Shown: piece by piece, positions 16,565 to 25,598 of the stretch
Numbering within the stretch: the stretch's first letter is position 1
Layout: every line of letters begins with the position of its first letter
Assembly (NCBI GenBank): GCA_964540295.1
Contig: CAZIMT010000028.1
Location: 1 to 25,882, forward strand
Length of the DNA: 25,882 nt
Direction of reading: 5' to 3'
Origin: CAZCPB01 sp964540295
Lineage (GTDB): Bacteria > Planctomycetota > Phycisphaerae > Phycisphaerales > UBA1924
Position numbers and translations under genes: made by a program
Notes under the pieces: generated by a model
Databases searched by the model: none
The model's input: the letters and a program-made list of their open reading frames with translations, nothing else
What the model was told of the DNA's origin: nothing

Positions 16565-18007
16565 TCACACCCTTGTTCTGCGAATTGTTGAAGTGCTGAG
16601 GAGCGGGCGGAGCAGGTGCGCGGTGATGGCCGCAAGGGCGAGGCCAACCAGGACCAACCAGAGGGCGGCAGCGGACATCTCTTCGAGACGAGAGAAATGG
16701 AGATATTGGAGGATCTGGCGTGGGAGGCTCTCTTGGCCGGGGGGCATGACCTGGACGGCGGACTCGATCTCGTGGAGGCTGAGTAAACCCGCAGCGAGCC
16801 CCCCGGCGAGAAGACTCGGTAGCGCTGGGAGGCCCGAGGTTTTCAGCCAAGGGATGAAGCGGTTGCCGGTTTCGAGGGTTCGCAGATCGCGCTGAGAACT
16901 CGGCTCGTGGCGCACGACCCAGCAGGCGACGAGGGCGGGGACGAGCGCGAAGCGGCCGAGGTGGGCCGCGACGACGATAAGAGGGCTTTCGGCGAGCCAT
17001 GTGAAGGAGCCGAGGGTGCGGTTGACGACCGAGCCGATGAGGACGCCGGGGACGAGGCCGAGGATGACGGTGAGGCGGACCATCACGCGGATGAGTGATG
17101 AAGCGGGTCGGCGCGATTCGAGCCCCCACGCGATGAGAACGGCGAACATGAAACCGAACAGAGCGACGAGGGCGGCGATCGTCGCGGTGTGGGCGACGGC
17201 GCGGGCGTTGAGCGTCCAGAAGAGTTGAAGAGATTTGAAGGAGTTGAGCCGCGTGGCATAAAGCGCGATGGGGACGCCGACGGCGAGGGCCAGAACGAAA
17301 ATCGGGGCGAGCAGCGCGGTGATGGTTTGGCGCGCGGACGAGTACTCGGGAAGATTCGCCGTAGCGTCGCCGGTCGGATCGGGGTCGGCGAGGCGACCCG
17401 CGATGAACCAGCCCGCAGCAATCGCGATGAGCAGGAGAGGCCAAGCGTGGAGCCAGACGCGCCAGTGGTCGCGAGCGGGCGTGTTGTCGAGCTCGAACCA
17501 GAGATCCACTGCCAAGGTCTTGACCTGCGCCAGATGCAGCGGGATGGCCGACCCGAGCATCAGCAGCGCGACGACGGCCACAGCGGCGAGCAGGCTGCGG
17601 CGCGTGAGCGAGACGAGCGTGAGGGCGCGGCGGAACGGAGAAGAGGAATCGAGGCGGAGGGATTCGAGGACGGAGTGGTTGATTGAGCGGAACGCGGCGG
17701 CGAGGACGATCGCCGCGATGGGCGCGCACCAGAGCCCCAGGCCCAAGAACGCGAGAGCTTGGCCAGCGGCGATGGGGGCCCAGCGATGGCCTTGCTCGGC
17801 GAAGAGCTCTAGACGGTCGCCTACAAACGACCCGGGTGCGCGAAGCAGCCCCCAGCCGGCGTAGGCCAGATAGCTGGGCATGAAGAGCGGCGTGATGACC
17901 CAGAAAATGGCGGTGCGCGGCGAGCGTCGCAGCCACCACCCGAGCGGCCAGGCGAGGAGCGTGGCGAAGAGGCCGATGCCGAGGGCCCAGGCGAGAGATT
18001 GGGTCAT
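16565..18007 (-). CDS. Iron(III)-type ABC transporter permease (FbpB/SfuB-like, double-length)
   Basis: The predicted protein has 480 residues. The ATG at 18007 is chosen since the first transmembrane helix starts there (MTQSLAWALGIGLFATLLAW). A GTG at 18085 would add 26 residues without homology-like character. Neither start has an SD. The many hydrophobic segments fall into two halves, each of the MetI permease fold, as in FbpB/SfuB/ThiP. The first half has the loop ESLRLDSSSPFRRALTLVSL. The second has SGLPALPSLLAGGLAAGLL and HEIESAVQVMPPGQESLPRQ, matching the E-x-x-x-x-x-x-PPG-x-x-x-L signature of Fe3+/thiamine permeases. It would form the membrane channel for a metal or small-molecule importer. 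No matching binding protein or ATPase is adjacent; the next gene encodes an OppD-type ATPase. Confidence 0.82.
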   Translation of the reverse strand: MTQSLAWALGIGLFATLLAWPLGWWLRRSPRTAIFWVITPLFMPSYLAYAGWGLLRAPGSFVGDRLELFAEQGHRWAPIAAGQALAFLGLGLWCAPIAAIVLAAAFRSINHSVLESLRLDSSSPFRRALTLVSLTRRSLLAAVAVVALLMLGSAIPLHLAQVKTLAVDLWFELDNTPARDHWRVWLHAWPLLLIAIAAGWFIAGRLADPDPTGDATANLPEYSSARQTITALLAPIFVLALAVGVPIALYATRLNSFKSLQLFWTLNARAVAHTATIAALVALFGFMFAVLIAWGLESRRPASSLIRVMVRLTVILGLVPGVLIGSVVNRTLGSFTWLAESPLIVVAAHLGRFALVPALVACWVVRHEPSSQRDLRTLETGNRFIPWLKTSGLPALPSLLAGGLAAGLLSLHEIESAVQVMPPGQESLPRQILQYLHFSRLEEMSAAALWLVLVGLALAAITAHLLRPLLSTSTIRRTRV

Positions 18008-18131
18008 GCGAGGTCCGGCGTGAGGAGGCGAGGAAGGAAAAGAAAAGAGTAGAAAGAGAAGACACAGGTGGGTCGGTTGTGCCACAAGCTTGGGTCGAGG
18101 AGGCGGGTCGGCGGTCAGATGCGTGCGATTA

Positions 18132-19571
18132 CTACATCGGCGCGGCCGCGGCGAAACCTACCGGGCTTCGGTAGCCCTCAGTGTCGATCGCGCGGACGCC
18201 AAAGAAGAGGTCGTCCTTGCTGAGCGGCAGCGTGATCTCCGTGACGTTGCCCACGGCCTTGGATTCCTGCCAATCTGCGGCCGTGGTGTCGCGCCAGACA
18301 ATCTCGTAGCCGGTGGTTTCGCGCTCGGGGCTCGCAGTCCAGCGAAGAGTTGTCGAGTTGGTGAGTTCGGCGGTAATGACGCGGACGTTGGCTGGCGTCG
18401 AGGGTGCGTTGGCGAGATAGATAATCGTGGCTGCGTTGAGGCGAGCGACGTCGCGAAGGTAGCGATAATCCACAAACTCGGCCGTGTCGCCGAAGTGCTT
18501 TGTCGTGCCATCGGAGAGTGTTTCGGTCTTCACGTCCTGATGTTGGCGCGAGTATTCCTCGTGAGGCGCGGTGAAGCGGACGGCCGGGAAGCCGTTATCC
18601 AGGAAAGACGAATGGTCGCCGCCGCGCAGGAAACGATCGTTGCGGAAGATGAGCTTGGGCTGGATGAAAGTAGACTCGCGCCGCGCGACGTCGGCGACGT
18701 AGCGAGCGAGCTGACGGCTGGGCGAGTCGTTCTCGGCGGCGAGGCTTCGGACCTCGGCATATTTCTCGGCGGTCATGGAGCGAGGGATGCCCTCAGAGAA
18801 AACTCGAACGACGCCGGGCCCGGGTGCGGTTCTTACTTGTTGACCGGCGCGATTCAGAACCTCATCGAGGTTAAAGCCGATCGGGTTGCCTCCCTCGTGA
18901 TTCAAGTTTCCTTCAGGATCACCCACGATGTCGTTGTTGAGCACGGCCAAGATTTTTTCACCCCGAGTCTTCGCTTGGTCGGCGTGATACTTCGCTCCGA
19001 TCAAACCCTGCTCTTCACCAGCCGTGTACAGGAAGACAACCGTGGATTCGAGCGGCGTGGCCGCGAGCGCTCGCGCGATCTGCAGGACGACAACGGTGCC
19101 CGAAGCGTTGTCGTTGGCGCCCGGCGCGTCGCCGACGGCGTCGTTGCCGTCGCTGTTGCGGCTGTCGTAGTGCCCCACCACGTAATAGCGGCGGTCAGGG
19201 TACTTGGTACCCTTGAGCACGCCGACAACGTTGGCCAGGTGCGCGCCGTTCCGGAGGCGTTGCGTGGGCGGTACGTCAAACTCTTCGAGACGAACTTCGA
19301 GAATGCCCCGGCCAGCGTCGGCCTGCTTCATTTGGTCGGCGATCCAGTTCCGGGCGGCTCCGATGCCGCGTTTCTTTGAGGTAGTGTCCGAGAGCGTGTG
19401 ACGAGTGCCGAAGGAGACAAGAGACTCGATATCGCTGCCGCAGGAACCGCTGGAGATCTCGGCCATGACCTCGGCGGGTACCGGAAAGCGCGACGGGGGC
19501 GGCCCGGCTTCTTGCGGTGGCTGCGCGCTGAAGAGAGAGAGCACGAGGGCGGGCATTGTAAGTGAGAGCAT
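18132..19571 (-). CDS. Secreted M28 family zinc aminopeptidase with Fn3-like C-terminus
   Basis: The predicted protein has 479 residues. The start is the ATG at 19571; one at 19556 is also possible, and neither has a good SD. A short signal sequence (MLSLTMPALVLSLFSA) is followed by a Pro-rich linker. Residues about 40-390 are an M28 peptidase. The two-zinc site is complete: H134 in GHYDSR, bridging D154 in GANDNASG, catalytic E186 and ligand E187 in AGEEQG, D214 in NNDIVGD and H320 in GGDHSSF. The stretch between the last two ligands is long, which suggests an insertion. Residues about 396-479 (TPANVRVITA, TTLRWTASPERETTGYEIVW) form a fibronectin type III domain, common in extracellular enzymes. 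It would remove N-terminal amino acids from peptides outside the cytoplasm, complementing the M14-S9 and metzincin enzymes in this window. Confidence 0.93.
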   Translation of the reverse strand: MLSLTMPALVLSLFSAQPPQEAGPPPSRFPVPAEVMAEISSGSCGSDIESLVSFGTRHTLSDTTSKKRGIGAARNWIADQMKQADAGRGILEVRLEEFDVPPTQRLRNGAHLANVVGVLKGTKYPDRRYYVVGHYDSRNSDGNDAVGDAPGANDNASGTVVVLQIARALAATPLESTVVFLYTAGEEQGLIGAKYHADQAKTRGEKILAVLNNDIVGDPEGNLNHEGGNPIGFNLDEVLNRAGQQVRTAPGPGVVRVFSEGIPRSMTAEKYAEVRSLAAENDSPSRQLARYVADVARRESTFIQPKLIFRNDRFLRGGDHSSFLDNGFPAVRFTAPHEEYSRQHQDVKTETLSDGTTKHFGDTAEFVDYRYLRDVARLNAATIIYLANAPSTPANVRVITAELTNSTTLRWTASPERETTGYEIVWRDTTAADWQESKAVGNVTEITLPLSKDDLFFGVRAIDTEGYRSPVGFAAAAPM

Positions 19572-19784
19572 GGGTGCAGCCTATCCGAGATCTGGGGGCA
19601 GTTCACGGCGAGTGAAAAATCGCAACGTGCTCTGGTGGCGTGCGTTACTATCCGGCGCCGCCGGCCGTGGGGTTACTAGCACTCCCTCGGCGCGCGGGGG
19701 TGTCTCGTGCGACCTCGTCTCCGGCGGTCGACCAACCTCGTCGAAGAATGCAAGCCCTGATCCACTGTTGAACCGTTTCACTTC

Positions 19785-21116
19785 ATGAGCGACGAATCAG
19801 TCCCAGCCTTGAACGCCCCGGCCCCAGGCCGCGACAACCCGCTGACGCGGAGCATCGCGGGCGTGCTCGGGTTGGTGTTCTTGTCGGCGATCGTGCTGGC
19901 GTGCGTGGTGACGCTGCCGTGGACATTGGGGAAAGATTCGGCGTACGCGGCGGCGGACGCGGGCGGGGCCCTAGGCTCGTCGGTCACGGCGGAATCGAGA
20001 GCAAACCAATCGGGCGGTGCGCCGCGCTACAACGCGGGAACTCCCAAGGCGGGGCGGTTGCCGCCGTCGTGGTGGCCGCCGCGCGAGGACGACGCGCTCC
20101 GGATGCACGAGCTAGTCGAGCCAGCGGTGGTTGCCCAGATCGCAGCCCGGCACGAGGTTTCGGCGGCCGAGGCGATGAAGAGTTCGTCCGGGCCGATATC
20201 GCGAGAGTTGAACGCGGCCTCGCCGGTCGGGACGCACTGGCTGCGGCACAGCATGGGGACGGACGTGCTTGGCCGGAGCTTGCTCTACCGGTGCTTGACG
20301 GGCGGCGGGATCTCGCTCTTGATCGGGATCGCGGCCGCACTCCTGAGCGTGGTGATCGGGACGGTGTACGGCGCGGTGTCGGGGTACGCGGGCGGGCGGG
20401 TCGACGCCGTGCTCATGAGGATCGTCGATATTTTGTACGGGCTGCCGTATATCTTGCTGGTGGTTCTGCTGGCGGTCGCGGTAGATTCGATCGTGGAGCG
20501 AAGGCTGACGGCTCGTGTGGCGGCGGTGGCGGTGGAGCGACAGGCGCTGGTGGCGCGCGAGTTGGAGGCGCTGCCCGAGCACGACCGCGCCGCCCCGGGC
20601 ACCACGAAGCGATTGGAAGAGGCGGCCCTCGATCGGCTGGGCACGGGTGAGATCTCGCTGGGCGTGCAGAACTCGATCAACGTGGTGACGTTGCTGGTGG
20701 CGATCGGGGGCGTGAGCTGGCTGACGATGGCGCGGGTTGTGCGCGGGCAGGTGTTGAGCCTGAAGAATCAGCCGTTTATCGAGGCGGCGCGGGCGATCGG
20801 GGTGCCGACAAGGCGGATCTTCACGCGGCACCTGCTGCCAAACTTGCTCGGGCCCATCACGGTGTACGCGACGCTGACGGTGCCGCAGGCGATTTTGCAG
20901 GAATCGTTCCTCAGTTTCTTGGGGATCGGCGTGAAGCCACCGCTGCCGAGCTGGGGGAACTTGGCGGCCGACGGGCTGTCGGAACTGAACCCGTACCAAT
21001 CAAACTGGTGGCTGCTGCTGTTCCCCTGTTTGCTTCTGGGGACGACGCTGCTGGCCCTGAACTTCGTGGGCGAAGGCCTGCGCGAGGCCTTCGACCCCAA
21101 GCGAGGAAAGCGCTAA
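19785..21116 (+). CDS. Oligopeptide/dipeptide ABC transporter permease, DppC type, with two insertions
   Basis: The predicted protein has 443 residues against about 300 for usual DppC/OppC. The ATG at 19785 has no SD. TM1 is about 22-46. The family motif HSMGTDVLGRSLLYR (155-169) precedes TM2 (174-198). GGRVDAVLMRIVDILYGLPYI leads into TM3, the EAA loop is EAARAIGVPTRRIFTRHLLPN (333-353), and TM5-6 follow with ESFLSFLGIGVKPPLPSWG. Two extra blocks are seen: about 51-150 (Ala/Ser/Gly/Pro-rich, partly beyond the usual loop) and about 235-297 (charged, helical). By the family topology both would face the periplasm. It would form half of a peptide import channel; no DppB, DppA or DppF gene is in the window, and the only matching ATPase is at 15283-16482 on the other strand. 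Confidence 0.92.
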   Translation: MSDESVPALNAPAPGRDNPLTRSIAGVLGLVFLSAIVLACVVTLPWTLGKDSAYAAADAGGALGSSVTAESRANQSGGAPRYNAGTPKAGRLPPSWWPPREDDALRMHELVEPAVVAQIAARHEVSAAEAMKSSSGPISRELNAASPVGTHWLRHSMGTDVLGRSLLYRCLTGGGISLLIGIAAALLSVVIGTVYGAVSGYAGGRVDAVLMRIVDILYGLPYILLVVLLAVAVDSIVERRLTARVAAVAVERQALVARELEALPEHDRAAPGTTKRLEEAALDRLGTGEISLGVQNSINVVTLLVAIGGVSWLTMARVVRGQVLSLKNQPFIEAARAIGVPTRRIFTRHLLPNLLGPITVYATLTVPQAILQESFLSFLGIGVKPPLPSWGNLAADGLSELNPYQSNWWLLLFPCLLLGTTLLALNFVGEGLREAFDPKRGKR

Positions 21117-21348
21117 GACGAGCGATCGGGGGACGAGGGTGTGCCGGACAACCGAGACCAGCACCGAGGTAGGCGAACCCGGCGGCGGTCGCGGGCCGTA
21201 CAGCCATCAGCCGATGCTCGCCCGTGCTCGCGGATGACTTTCGAAATGAACGACCATTCCTACCGGCCTCCCTCGGGCCGTCAAACGTTGCGATCGCATC
21301 TCTCGGCATCTGCATCTTCCGCGCCATTCCCAAGTACCATGAGTAACG

Positions 21349-22524
21349 ATGAAGAGGCGTACCAAAATCTTCAACGTGTGCGGTCCGCTCGCTCTCGCGT
21401 CACTCGCGTCCCTCCTCATTATCCTCGCCGCCTGCTCTCACTCCTCCAGCCCCAAAGAGCCCAACCTCATCCCCGTCTCAGTCTCCTTCGGCGAGGTCGG
21501 GCGCTCGCCAGGCCAGTTCTCGTATCCGCGCTGCATCGACGCTGGCCTGGGCGCGCTCTGGGTCGTCGACAAAACCGCCCGGATCCAAAAGCTCGATCCC
21601 AAAACCGGCGCGTACCTCGGCGGCTGGCGCATGCCCGAGTTCGAGTTTGGCAAACCCACCGGCATTACTGTCGCCCCCGGTGCAGGCGGCGAGATGCTCG
21701 TCTACGTCGCCGATACCCACTACCACCGCGTCCGCATCTACCGCCCGGGCGATTCCTATGAGGGAAAGCGCGACCCCGAACTCCTCGCCACCATCGGCTC
21801 TTACGGCAAGGGCGACGGCCAACTCATTTTCCCTACCGACATCGCTGTCCTCATGTCCGCCGACAACACCGTGGTCGAACGCCTCTACATCAGCGAGTAC
21901 GGCGGCAACGACCGCGTCAACATTTACATCCCCGCGCCGCTCGCGCCGGGTCAAGATCTCAACTCCTACGTTTTCTTCTCTTCCTTCGGCACCTTTGGTT
22001 CTTCCGCAACCCCCGACCACCTCGAGCTCAGCCGCCCTCAATCGCTCGCCGTAGACGCAATCTCCCGCCAGCTTATCGTCGCCGACGCCTGCAACCACCG
22101 CCTCGGCGTCTTCACCCTCGACGGTTCCCTCATCCGCTGGATCGGCGCCGCAGACGAACCCTCCGACGCCCCCGGCCGCTTCAAGTTTCCCTACGGCCTG
22201 CAGCTCCTGCCCGACCACACCGCCCTCGTCGCCGAGTTCGGCGGCAATCGCATCCAACGCATCGACCTCAACACCGGCCAAAGCCTCGGCATCTACGGCT
22301 CCGCTGGCCGCGGCAAGGGACACCTCGCCAGCCCCTGGGGCGTGACGATCCTCGGCGATACCGTGTACGCTCTAGACTCGGGCAACAACAGAGTGCTCGG
22401 GTTCCCCGCACGCTTCGAGCCACCGCCAAAGCCTGCCGCGTCTAGCTCCAACAACACTCCAAGATCCAACAATGGATCAAACAACAGTTCCACCAGCAAC
22501 ACCAAGGAGGGCCACGGCGGGTGA
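21349..22524 (+). CDS. NHL-repeat beta-propeller lipoprotein
   Basis: The predicted protein has 391 residues, ATG at 21349, no clear SD. The lipoprotein signal ends in lipobox LAAC with C29; Ser at +2 suggests the outer membrane. The rest is an NHL-type propeller with repeats such as FSYPRCIDAGLGALWVVDK, FGKPTGITVAPG, LIFPTDIAVL, LSRPQSLAVDAISRQLIVAD, FKFPYGLQLLPDHTALVAEF and LASPWGVTILGDTVYALDS, each followed by an N-R / H-R turn (GNRIQRID, NNRVLGF). The last 30 residues are an Asn/Ser-rich linker. It is the first gene of an operon: its stop overlaps the GTG of the vWA gene by four bases (GTGA). It probably binds protein or polymer at the cell surface; any link to the vWA/MoxR function is inferred from position. 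Confidence 0.88.
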   Translation: MKRRTKIFNVCGPLALASLASLLIILAACSHSSSPKEPNLIPVSVSFGEVGRSPGQFSYPRCIDAGLGALWVVDKTARIQKLDPKTGAYLGGWRMPEFEFGKPTGITVAPGAGGEMLVYVADTHYHRVRIYRPGDSYEGKRDPELLATIGSYGKGDGQLIFPTDIAVLMSADNTVVERLYISEYGGNDRVNIYIPAPLAPGQDLNSYVFFSSFGTFGSSATPDHLELSRPQSLAVDAISRQLIVADACNHRLGVFTLDGSLIRWIGAADEPSDAPGRFKFPYGLQLLPDHTALVAEFGGNRIQRIDLNTGQSLGIYGSAGRGKGHLASPWGVTILGDTVYALDSGNNRVLGFPARFEPPPKPAASSSNNTPRSNNGSNNSSTSNTKEGHGG

Positions 22525-25500
22525 CCACGGCAGGCACGTCCATCACAACCCTGGCCGCGTCCTTTACGTTCGGCCCTATCCAATTCGACTCCGTCGAGTG
22601 GCTCGCCCTCGTCCCGATCCTCGGAGCCCTCACTGTCTGGATCGGCCGCCGCAGCCTCAGCGGGCTCGGCTCCGTCACGCGCTGGGTCGCCCTCGCCGTC
22701 CGCCTCCTCGTCATCACTCTCATCAGCGCCGCCCTCGCCGAGCCGCAGTGGCGCGACCAGTCTAAGGCCGTCGCCGTCACCGCTATCCTCGACGTCAGCC
22801 AGTCTGTCTCTGGCGGCGCTCAACAGTTCATGGCCAAGTACGTCGAGGACGCCATCGCCAAGAGCAAAGCTCAGCCGCAGGATCTCACCGGCTTCATCAC
22901 CGTCGCCAAACAAGCCTTCGTCCAATCACTTCCCAGCAAGCTCACCACTCGTGTCGAACGCCAGCACGTCGGCACGCTTGACGGCACCAACCTCGCCAGC
23001 GGTGTCCGCCTCGCCATGGCTGTTGCTCCCGCCGACGCCGCCAACCGCCTTGTCCTCATCACTGACGGCAACGAAACCGTCGGCAGCCTCCTGCAAGCCG
23101 CCGAAGCCGCGAAGGCCGCCCGCGTCCCCATCGACTTTATCTCCCTCAAATACAAGTACGAGGGCGAGGTCTTGGTCGATCGCGTCGTCGCCCCCGCCAC
23201 CGCTCGCTCGGGCGAGAACGTCTCGATCAAGGTCGCCATCACCGCCACGCGGGCCACCCGAGGCCGCCTCTCGCTCCTCATGAACGGCGAGCCCGTCGAC
23301 CTCGATTCCGATTCCTCGTCCCTCGGCATCTCGATCGAACTCCAGCAAGGCGCCAACGTCAAAGTCGTCACCGTCGCCCCGCCTCGCGACGGCCCGCAGA
23401 GGTTCGAAGCCGTCTTCGAGCCCGAGGTCATCAACGGCAAATCCATCGGCGACACCATCGCCGAGAACAACCGCACCACCGGCGTCACCTTCGTCGTTGG
23501 TCAAGCAAAGGTTCTCGTCCTCGCCGAGACCACCGCCGATTCTGAACACATCCTCCGCGTCCTCAACGAGTGCAAGATCAACGCCGTCACCGCCACCGGC
23601 GAAGGCCTCCCGTCCACCCTCGCGGAAATGGTCGGCTACGACGCCATCATCATGGTCAACGAGTCCGCCAGCAATTTCAGCACGAAGCAGCAGGACGACC
23701 TTAAGCAGTACATCCACGACGCTGGCGGCGGGCTCATCATGATCGGCGGCCCCAACTCCTTCGGCGCTGGCGGCTGGATCGGCTCGCCTCTCGAAGACGC
23801 TCTCCCCATCAAGCTCGACCCGCCCCAGAAACGCCAGATGCCCAAAGGCGCACTCGCGCTCGTCATGCACTCGGTTGAGATCCCCGAGGGCGTGTACTAC
23901 GGCAAAAAAGTTTGCGAGGCCGCGGTGAACGCGCTCTCGCGCCGCGACCTGGCCGGAATCATCGAGTACAACTGGCAGCAAGGCCAAGACTGGGTCTACC
24001 CGCTTCGCGAGGTCGGCGACGGTTCAGCCATCAAGAAAGCGATCCAGAACCTCGTCTTTGGCGACATGCCCGACTTCGGCTCGATCCTCGAGCAAACCTA
24101 CAAGGGACTCAAGGCCGCCGACGCCGGGCAGAAGCACGCGATCATCATCAGCGACGGCGACCCGCAGGCACCCACGAACGCGCTACTCCAAAAATTCAAA
24201 GACGCCAAGATCAGCATCAGCACCGTCGGCATCGCCTGCCATGGTCCCAGCGACCAGAGCACGTTGAAACGCATCGCGCAATTCACCGGCGGAAAGTTTT
24301 ATGACATTCCCGCCAACAAGGTCAGCACCCTTCCCCAGATCTTCATCAAAGAAGCGCAAACCATAAAACGCAGCCTTATCTGGGAAGGCACGCCCTTCTC
24401 GCCCGCCGTCACCGGCTCCGCACTCGAAACCTTCCGCGGCATCGGCGGCACCGTCCCGCCCATCACCGGCTATGTCGTGGCCGCCGACCGCGACGGGCTC
24501 TCCCTCGTCACCCTCCGCGGCAAAGAGAACGACCCCATCATGGCTCAGTGGCAATACGGGCTGGGCAAGACCATCGCCTACACCAGCGAAGCCAACACCC
24601 GCTGGGGCGCGTCCTGGGTCGCGTGGTCCAACTTCAAGCAATTCTGGGAGCAGCACATCCGCTGGGCCATGCGCCCCGCCGCATCACCCAACATCCGCGT
24701 CGTCACCGAGACCAAGGGCGACCAGACCCAGATCATCGTCGAAGCCCTCGACAACAAGGGCGAGCGGCTGAACTTCGCCAACTTCAAAGGCCGCCTCGCC
24801 ACGCCCGACGGCAAGGGCGAGGACGTCGAACTCAAACAAGTCGGCCCGGGCCGCTACGAAACCGTCGTGCCAACCCAGCAAGCCGGCTCCTACGTCAGCA
24901 GCTTTGTCTACACCGCGCCCGGCGAAAAAGAGGGCGAGATCATCCGCGGCTCGGTTCAGGCCGCGATCACGCGCCCCTTCGCCGACGAGTACCGGATGCT
25001 CGAAGACAACGAGCCGCTGCTGCGTCAAGTCGCCGCCATGACCGGCGGCCGAGTGCTCACGGGCGATCCGATCAAGGACGATTTGTGGACGCGCACGGGC
25101 CTGACCATGCCCGTCGCCACAAAGCCGATCTGGCTGGCCGTCGCGCTCGCGGCCATCGGGCTTTTCCTCGTCGATGTCGGCGTCCGCCGTGTGCGTATCG
25201 AGCCGCGCGCGATCATGGCCGCGGTCCAGCGCCTTCTCTCCCCCGCCAAGCGCAAGGCCGGGCAACAGATGGAGTCGCTCCAGGCCGCCCGCCAACGCGC
25301 CCGCCAATCTATCCAGGACCGTTCCAAGGCCGACGGCGTGCAAGTCCTCGCGCCCCAGCTTGCCGCCGACACCCGCGCCGTCAAGTTCGAGGCCACGCCC
25401 GCGCAAAAAGCCCGAGTCTCCGCCGGTGTCGGGCTCGAATCTCCATCATCGCCCGCCGCGCGCACGCCCGCCGACGCTCAGCTCAATACCGCCGACAAGA

Positions 25501-25583
25501 AAAAACCTGCCGACGCGTCCGGCGATATGTCCCGACTCCTCAAAGCCAAAAAACGCGCCAACGACGAGATGTCGGATCAGTAA
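22521..25583 (+). CDS. Membrane vWA / glutamine-amidotransferase-like protein
   Basis: The predicted protein has 1020 residues. The GTG start at 22521 has AAGGAGG ten bases upstream. TM1 is about 24-41 and TM2 about 54-72, followed by a first vWA domain (about 84-215) with a full metal site: DVSQS (D91, S93, S95), Thr in LDGTN and Asp in ITDGNE. After a beta-rich segment, residues about 330-440 (KVLVLAETTADSEHILRVL to GGGLIMIGGPNSFGAGGW) look like the class I glutamine amidotransferase-like fold without a catalytic Cys triad. A second vWA-like domain (about 442-597) has MHSVEIPEG in place of DxSxS. A last TM (about 868-888) leads to a basic, Ala/Lys/Gln-rich cytoplasmic tail. Proteins of this kind occur with MoxR and DUF58 genes. 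They are thought to assemble or mature envelope complexes. The gene ends in TAATAA, just before the MoxR SD. Confidence 0.92.
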   Translation: MTTAGTSITTLAASFTFGPIQFDSVEWLALVPILGALTVWIGRRSLSGLGSVTRWVALAVRLLVITLISAALAEPQWRDQSKAVAVTAILDVSQSVSGGAQQFMAKYVEDAIAKSKAQPQDLTGFITVAKQAFVQSLPSKLTTRVERQHVGTLDGTNLASGVRLAMAVAPADAANRLVLITDGNETVGSLLQAAEAAKAARVPIDFISLKYKYEGEVLVDRVVAPATARSGENVSIKVAITATRATRGRLSLLMNGEPVDLDSDSSSLGISIELQQGANVKVVTVAPPRDGPQRFEAVFEPEVINGKSIGDTIAENNRTTGVTFVVGQAKVLVLAETTADSEHILRVLNECKINAVTATGEGLPSTLAEMVGYDAIIMVNESASNFSTKQQDDLKQYIHDAGGGLIMIGGPNSFGAGGWIGSPLEDALPIKLDPPQKRQMPKGALALVMHSVEIPEGVYYGKKVCEAAVNALSRRDLAGIIEYNWQQGQDWVYPLREVGDGSAIKKAIQNLVFGDMPDFGSILEQTYKGLKAADAGQKHAIIISDGDPQAPTNALLQKFKDAKISISTVGIACHGPSDQSTLKRIAQFTGGKFYDIPANKVSTLPQIFIKEAQTIKRSLIWEGTPFSPAVTGSALETFRGIGGTVPPITGYVVAADRDGLSLVTLRGKENDPIMAQWQYGLGKTIAYTSEANTRWGASWVAWSNFKQFWEQHIRWAMRPAASPNIRVVTETKGDQTQIIVEALDNKGERLNFANFKGRLATPDGKGEDVELKQVGPGRYETVVPTQQAGSYVSSFVYTAPGEKEGEIIRGSVQAAITRPFADEYRMLEDNEPLLRQVAAMTGGRVLTGDPIKDDLWTRTGLTMPVATKPIWLAVALAAIGLFLVDVGVRRVRIEPRAIMAAVQRLLSPAKRKAGQQMESLQAARQRARQSIQDRSKADGVQVLAPQLAADTRAVKFEATPAQKARVSAGVGLESPSSPAARTPADAQLNTADKKKPADASGDMSRLLKAKKRANDEMSDQ

Positions 25584-25598
25584 TAAGGAGCACCACCC

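Noticed and set aside
21241..21348. Possible small gene starting at the ATG near 21246, before the NHL lipoprotein
   Set aside because: The frame runs on as a shadow through the lipoprotein gene and has no SD or recognisable product.
22926..23987. 353-codon open frame on the - strand inside the vWA gene
   Set aside because: It is Gly/Asp/Val-rich mirror sequence of a well-supported + strand gene.
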